Assembly: GCA_947473355.1 (NCBI GenBank)
Contig: CANJCQ010000017.1
Location: 1 to 56,391, forward strand
Source of the DNA: Sphingomonadaceae bacterium
Lineage (GTDB): Bacteria; Pseudomonadota; Alphaproteobacteria; Sphingomonadales; Sphingomonadaceae
Length of the DNA: 56,391 nt
Direction of reading: 5' to 3'
Notes under the pieces: generated by a model
What the model saw: only the letters and a program-made list of their open reading frames with translations
Told to the model about the DNA's origin: nothing
Database searches by the model: none
Shown here: piece after piece, positions 52,715 to 56,391 of the stretch
How positions within the stretch are numbered: position 1 is the stretch's first letter
How the letters are laid out: each line of letters starts with the position of its first letter
Position numbers and translations under genes: made by a program

Positions 52715-55105
52715 ATGAACGAGACGCAACAAGGCGCCGGGCACGCAAGTGGTCGCTCATGGTTATCGGTTCTGCTCGCTGTCCTGCTGGGCCTGATCGG
52801 AATGTGGCTCGGAATTGGCGGTACCTGGCTGTTGTGGCTGGGCGGTTCGGCCTACTACCTGCCAGCCGGGGTCGGCTGTGTGCTTGCGGCATGGTTCTAT
52901 TTTCGCCGCAGGCCGGATGCAGGGTTCTGGACATATCTTGCTGTCTTTGCCCTGACCTGCATCTGGGCCGTAGCCGAAGTCGGAACCGAGTTTTGGCCCC
53001 TAGTTCCGCGCATTGTCGGGCCTGCGGTCTTCGCCGGACTGGTCGTGATCGAGCGCCTGTTCCGCCGCCCTGGTGGTCGCAACCTCGCCTGGGGCGTGAC
53101 AGCACTGGCGGCGGCGGCTTTTGCCCTGTTCGTGTTCAGCCTGACACGCTTGCCGGCCACCGCCGACGCGCCCGGATCGTTCGTCGCTGGTGCCCTGCCG
53201 GGGGATGAATGGACCGCCTTCGGCCGGACGCCAGCGGGCACACGTTTCTCGCCGGCGGATCAGATTAATTCGCAAAATGTCGGCGCGTTGAAAGTGGCCT
53301 GGACCTTGAAGACCGGAGATCTGCCTTCCGCCTATCCCGGCCAGATGCAGGTTCACACCTTCGAGGCGACGCCGCTCAAGGTCGGCGATCTGGTTTATGT
53401 CTGCACGTCCCACAATATCGTTATCGCCGCCGATGCCGATACTGGCCAGCAGCGCTGGCGTTATGATCCCAAGCTCAATACCAAGGGCACTGCCCTGCTG
53501 GCCTGCCGGGGTGTATCCCATTTTGACGCTGGCCCGGGCGTGGCACAGTGCCGCAGCAGGATCATCCTCGGCACACTCGATGCGCGGCTGATCGCGCTCG
53601 ACGCGCTGACCGGAGAGCCTTGCAAGGACTTCGGGACCGGGGGAACCGTCGCGCTGAAGGATGGTATGGGCGTATCGCCCGACGGCTACTATTCGGTCAC
53701 CTCGCCCCCCACCATTGCCAATGGCGTGGCAGTTATCGGCGGGTTCATTTTCGATGGCCTCGAAACCAAGGAGCCTTCGGGCGTTATTCGCGGTTATGAT
53801 GCGACCAGCGGCAAGCTGTTGTGGTCCTGGGATTCGGGCGCTGTCGACGAAAACCGCGTGCCGGGCCCGGGTGAGCACTATACGCGGGGATCACCCAACA
53901 GCTGGACGGTGATGAGCGCCGATCCCGAACTTGGCCTCGTTTATCTGCCAATGGGCAATGCCACTCCTGACTATGTCGGCATGCACCGCACCGCAGAAAT
54001 GGAACGCTATGCCAGCTCGGTTGTCGCGCTCGATATTCGCACCGGCAAGCGCCGCTGGAACTTCCAGGCGGTGCATCACGACTTGTGGGACTATGACATG
54101 GGTTCGCAGCCGGTGTTGTTCGACATGCCGATGCCTGGTGGCGGCTCTGTCCCCGCGCTGGCGCAGCCGACCAAACAAGGCGACATCTATATTCTTGATC
54201 GGCGCACCGGTGTGCCGCTGACCAAGGTAGATGGAAGACCAGTGTCGCGCGGCAATGTTCCGACCGAACGTTATGCGCCGACCCAGCCCGCATCGACCGG
54301 CTTTCCCTCGCCAGTATCACGCTACACGCTGCGAGAAAGCGATATGTGGGGCACCACTCCGCTCGATCAGCTGCTGTGCCGGATCGCCTTCCGCAGGCTC
54401 GACTATACCGGCAAATATACGCCGCCATCGGTGCGCGGCAGCCTTCAGTATCCCAGCAATTTCGGCGTGATGGACTGGGGCAGCGTCTCGATCGACCAGG
54501 CGCATGGCACGATGTTTGTCAACTCGGCACACCTGCCGATGGCCCTGCATCTGGTTCCGCAGGCGGAAATGGCGAGGCTGGCCGCATCCGGCAACAACAT
54601 GTTCTCGCCCCAGCGCGGCACGCCTTATGCGGCCAATCCGCAGGCAATGGTCTCACCGCTGGGCGTCCCCTGCAACGCGCCGCCATGGGGCAAACTCACC
54701 GCGATCGATCTCGCCACCCGCACAATCCTTTGGCAGCGCCCGTTTGGCACCACTCATGACATCGCGCCGCTGGGGATTGCCGTGCCAGGCTCGCCGAATA
54801 TTGCCGGCTCCGTGGTCACCGCTGGGGGGCTGCTGTTCATTGGTGCTGCGACCGACGACTTCCTGCGGGCTTTTGATGTGAAGACCGGCAAGGAATTGTG
54901 GCGGGCGCGGCTTCCGGCTGGCGGACAGGCCGCACCGATGACTTATGTCTCGAACAAGACCGGCCGCCAATATGTGCTGATCGCGGCGGGCGGTCACCAG
55001 TTGCTGGGGACTACGATCGGCGATTCGCTGATGGCCTATGCCTTGCCGGGCGCGCCCCAGCCGGGCCCGCCTCAGCCGGGTAGGCCTGCGTCACAGGCGA
55101 ATTAG
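52715..55105 (+). CDS. Membrane-bound PQQ-dependent dehydrogenase (glucose/quinate dehydrogenase type)
   Basis: The 796-residue protein has about five membrane helices in the first 145 residues (LSVLLAVLLGLIGMWLGIGG onward), then a periplasmic PQQ propeller starting at DEWTAFGRTPAGTRFSP. Typical blocks are HNIVIAADADTGQQRWRYDP, CRGVSHFD, HHDLWDYDMGSQPVLFDMP and QGDIYILDRRTGVPLTKV. This is the mGDH/quinate/shikimate/glycerol dehydrogenase family, passing electrons directly to ubiquinone, so no cytochrome domain is needed. GGAGGGG precedes the ATG at 52715. It ends with a proline-rich tail and overlaps the convergent MDR gene by 15 bp. It could oxidise a cyclic polyol or hydroxylated pathway compound in the periplasm. 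Confidence 0.9.
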   Translation: MNETQQGAGHASGRSWLSVLLAVLLGLIGMWLGIGGTWLLWLGGSAYYLPAGVGCVLAAWFYFRRRPDAGFWTYLAVFALTCIWAVAEVGTEFWPLVPRIVGPAVFAGLVVIERLFRRPGGRNLAWGVTALAAAAFALFVFSLTRLPATADAPGSFVAGALPGDEWTAFGRTPAGTRFSPADQINSQNVGALKVAWTLKTGDLPSAYPGQMQVHTFEATPLKVGDLVYVCTSHNIVIAADADTGQQRWRYDPKLNTKGTALLACRGVSHFDAGPGVAQCRSRIILGTLDARLIALDALTGEPCKDFGTGGTVALKDGMGVSPDGYYSVTSPPTIANGVAVIGGFIFDGLETKEPSGVIRGYDATSGKLLWSWDSGAVDENRVPGPGEHYTRGSPNSWTVMSADPELGLVYLPMGNATPDYVGMHRTAEMERYASSVVALDIRTGKRRWNFQAVHHDLWDYDMGSQPVLFDMPMPGGGSVPALAQPTKQGDIYILDRRTGVPLTKVDGRPVSRGNVPTERYAPTQPASTGFPSPVSRYTLRESDMWGTTPLDQLLCRIAFRRLDYTGKYTPPSVRGSLQYPSNFGVMDWGSVSIDQAHGTMFVNSAHLPMALHLVPQAEMARLAASGNNMFSPQRGTPYAANPQAMVSPLGVPCNAPPWGKLTAIDLATRTILWQRPFGTTHDIAPLGIAVPGSPNIAGSVVTAGGLLFIGAATDDFLRAFDVKTGKELWRARLPAGGQAAPMTYVSNKTGRQYVLIAAGGHQLLGTTIGDSLMAYALPGAPQPGPPQPGRPASQAN

Positions 55106-56080
55106 CAGCTTTCCGGTATTGCCGCCGCGCAGCACGGCGCGCAGCCCTTCCGGCATGGCCCCGAGACCGTCGAGGACGGTTTCGGGGCTGCGCATGCGTC
55201 CGGCCAGCACCCATTCGAGCATGTCCTTCTCGAACAGGCCGCGCCGGGCTTCGAACTCGGGCGCAGTGAAGCCGCGCATCCGAATCTGGCGGACCACCAG
55301 CCGCATCGGATCTGGCAGCTCGAGCACGCCGCCTTTGCCATAGCCGCTGATCATGCCGCACAGCGAGAATCGGGCGCCGATCCGCGCGCTTTCGAGCGCG
55401 GCATCGAGATGATCGCCGCCGACATTGTCAAAATAGAGGTCGATGCCCGCAGGCGCCGCAGCAGCCAGTTTCTCGCGTATTGTTCCGGGTGCCTTGCGGT
55501 CAATCACGACATCGGCGCCGAGTTCCTTCAGCAGCGCACACTTGTCGCTGCCGCCGGCCGAAGCGATGACATGCAGCCCTTTGATCTTTGCAATCTGGAC
55601 CACGGCAGTTCCCACTGCCCCAGCCGCAGCCGAAACAAACAATACTTCCCCCGCGCGCGGCTCGAGCACCTCGAGCAGGCCGAAATAGGCTGTCTGACCC
55701 GGCATGCCGAGGTGCCCGAGGAATCGCTGCGGCGGCACTTCATTGGGGCCGGTGGCGCGGCCTAGCGCTGCGGGCATGACGGCGCTGTCGCGCCAGCCAT
55801 AGTCGTGGAGCACCCGGGTTCCGACCGGCAGCGCTGCATCGCGGCTTTCCACCACCTCGCCCACGGCGCCGCCGGGGACCTGTGATCCGAGCGGCATTGT
55901 CGGCATGTAGCTGCCTTCGTCATCCAGCAAGCCGCGCACATAGGGATCGACCGAGAGCCAGGTGTTACGCACCCGCACTTCGCCTTCGCCAAGCGCCGCA
56001 TCGGGAACATCGCGGAGTTCGAAATCGGTATCCTGCAGTTCGCCGCTGGGCCGACGTGCGGTGTGCCATACCAGGGCCAT
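55091..56080 (-). CDS. NADP-dependent MDR-family reductase (leukotriene B4 dehydrogenase/curcumin reductase type)
   Basis: The 329-residue medium-chain dehydrogenase/reductase lacks zinc ligands. It has NTWLSVDPYVRGLLDD near 39-54, the Rossmann motif SAAAGAVGTAVVQIAK near 150-165, an NADP-favouring ASAGGSDKC segment and YFDNVGGDHLDAAL. This is the prostaglandin reductase/CurA-type subgroup that reduces alpha,beta-unsaturated ketones or aldehydes. GGAATAG precedes the ATG at 56080. It could saturate an enone intermediate of the pathway or act in stress defence. It is a single gene between the PQQ dehydrogenase and the right-hand IS region. Confidence 0.88.
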   Translation of the reverse strand: MALVWHTARRPSGELQDTDFELRDVPDAALGEGEVRVRNTWLSVDPYVRGLLDDEGSYMPTMPLGSQVPGGAVGEVVESRDAALPVGTRVLHDYGWRDSAVMPAALGRATGPNEVPPQRFLGHLGMPGQTAYFGLLEVLEPRAGEVLFVSAAAGAVGTAVVQIAKIKGLHVIASAGGSDKCALLKELGADVVIDRKAPGTIREKLAAAAPAGIDLYFDNVGGDHLDAALESARIGARFSLCGMISGYGKGGVLELPDPMRLVVRQIRMRGFTAPEFEARRGLFEKDMLEWVLAGRMRSPETVLDGLGAMPEGLRAVLRGGNTGKLLIRL

Positions 56081-56116
56081 GTGCTATTCCTTCCCCAAAT
56101 CCAAAGTCATCCGACT

Positions 56117-56194
56117 CTAGTGGTCCGATTCTGATATTTGCATCCGCTTTAGGATAGGACAGGGGCAAATGTCAGAATCTTCAAGGACCACTAG
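56117..56194. repeat. 78-bp MITE-like inverted-repeat element
   Basis: CTAGTGGTCC (56117-56126) and its exact reverse complement (56185-56194) bound a 78-bp segment. The next 15 bp of each arm (56127-56141 and 56165-56179) also pair with one mismatch, offset by 5 bases. The end sequence is about 70% identical to the adjacent IS5-type terminus at 56208-56240. This suggests a non-autonomous miniature element, or the joined ends of a deleted IS, mobilised by an IS5-type transposase. Both ends carry CTAG, which fits the YTAR target of the IS5 group. Confidence 0.5.
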
Positions 56195-56207
56195 CATTAT
56201 ATTGTTT

Positions 56208-56240
56208 CTAGTGGATTTTAAAGATTTTGACATTCGCGGA
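56208..56240. mobile_element. Terminal inverted repeat of an IS5-type element
   Basis: CTAGTGG followed by AAGATTTTGACATTCGC lies just outside the transposase stop codon and resembles both ends of the 78-bp element 13 bp away. It is therefore the likely boundary of the IS whose transposase runs out of the window. The matching far end lies outside the window. Confidence 0.5.
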
Positions 56241-56244
56241 TGCC

Positions 56245-56391
56245 CTAGGCCGTGTGGACGAATTTGATCAAGCATAGTCCTGCTGCGAAGCTTACGATTG
56301 ACCGGAAGTTTTCAGCAGTCTTTTCGCATCGCAGAGCGACCCGCTTGAAGCGCTTCAGTTTTCCGAAGCCCTGCTCGATGCGCCCGCGCGC
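56245..56391 (-). CDS. IS5-family transposase, C-terminal fragment cut by window edge
   Basis: The last 48 codons read RGRIEQGFGKLKRFKRVALR, then CEKTAENF and end LIKFVHTA before the TAG at 56245-56247. This matches the C-terminus of IS5-family DDE transposases, where the Arg-Glu (RxxIE) containing the catalytic Glu is followed by FxKLKxFRxxAxRxEKT. The gene enters from beyond the right edge, so the catalytic Asp residues are not visible. Together with the terminal repeat at 56208 it marks the right edge of the island. Confidence 0.8.
   Translation of the reverse strand, partial: ARGRIEQGFGKLKRFKRVALRCEKTAENFRSIVSFAAGLCLIKFVHTA

Noticed and set aside
1..56391. Composite transposon bounded by the two IS fragments
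   Set aside because: The transposases belong to different families (IS630 and IS5), so they could not mobilise the interval as a classical composite element.
1..56391. tRNA, rRNA, riboswitch or CRISPR features
   Set aside because: No cloverleaf-like sequence, no regularly spaced direct repeats and no recognisable riboswitch core were found in the intergenic regions on reading.

Overview
The window looks like a 56.4 kb accessory catabolic island from a GC-rich alphaproteobacterium, most likely a sphingomonad (Novosphingobium, Sphingobium or Sphingopyxis type). This rests on the TonB-dependent receptor with its EIVVTARRR TonB-box region, P450cam-like cytochromes, TfdA-type dioxygenases, PQQ dehydrogenases and a tight gene layout in which many neighbours overlap by 4 bp. 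The taxonomic call is an inference from gene style; no rRNA, tRNA or CRISPR was seen. Insertion-sequence pieces sit at both ends: the start of an IS630-type transposase on the left and the end of an IS5-type transposase on the right.

Layout. (1) 0.3-5.9 kb: a divergent PEP carboxylase-like gene (minus) and a TonB-dependent receptor (plus). (2) 5.9-10.7 kb, minus: VOC protein, TfdA/TauD dioxygenase, D-aminoacylase-like amidohydrolase, second TfdA/TauD enzyme, VOC protein. (3) 10.8-11.8 kb, plus: two coupled small alpha/beta-barrel proteins. (4) 11.8-17.3 kb, minus: P450, HyuA-like and HyuB-like genes, all overlapping. (5) 17.4-18.3 kb: an SDR gene split by an in-frame TAG. (6) 18.3-21.4 kb, minus: TauD enzyme and molybdopterin oxidoreductase. 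(7) 21.6-23.8 kb, plus: esterase and AraC-type regulator. (8) 23.8-27.8 kb, minus: BKACE enzyme, D-aminoacylase-like enzyme, amidohydrolase_2. (9) 28-33.8 kb, plus: VOC, amidohydrolase_2, D-aminoacylase-like enzyme, TauD enzyme, P450. (10) 33.8-37.7 kb, minus: Baeyer-Villiger-type monooxygenase and PQQ quinohaemoprotein. (11) 37.9-43 kb, plus: amidohydrolase_2, TetR, thioesterase, enoyl-CoA hydratase, SDR, cyclase-family protein. (12) 43-45 kb, minus: a second Baeyer-Villiger-type enzyme, divergent from a Rieske oxygenase at 45.2-46.3 kb. (13) 46.3-52.5 kb, minus: a tightly coupled operon for a four-subunit 2-oxoacid:ferredoxin oxidoreductase, CoA ligase, 2-hydroxyacid dehydrogenase, cupin and an unknown protein. 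(14) 52.7-56.1 kb: membrane PQQ dehydrogenase and an NADP-dependent MDR reductase.

Taken together, the families suggest degradation of a hydrophobic, probably alicyclic or terpenoid/steroid-like compound. The receptor would import it. P450s, TfdA enzymes and the Rieske oxygenase would hydroxylate it. PQQ, SDR and Mo enzymes would oxidise alcohols to ketones. Baeyer-Villiger enzymes would make lactones, or the HyuA/HyuB pair would carboxylate a ketone. Hydrolases would open rings or remove acyl groups. The 2-oxoacid oxidoreductase, CoA ligase, hydratase and thioesterase would move the products into CoA metabolism. The substrate cannot be read from the sequence. Two promoters carry a related 15-bp palindrome between the -35 and -10 boxes, which suggests a common repressor, perhaps the TetR protein encoded here.
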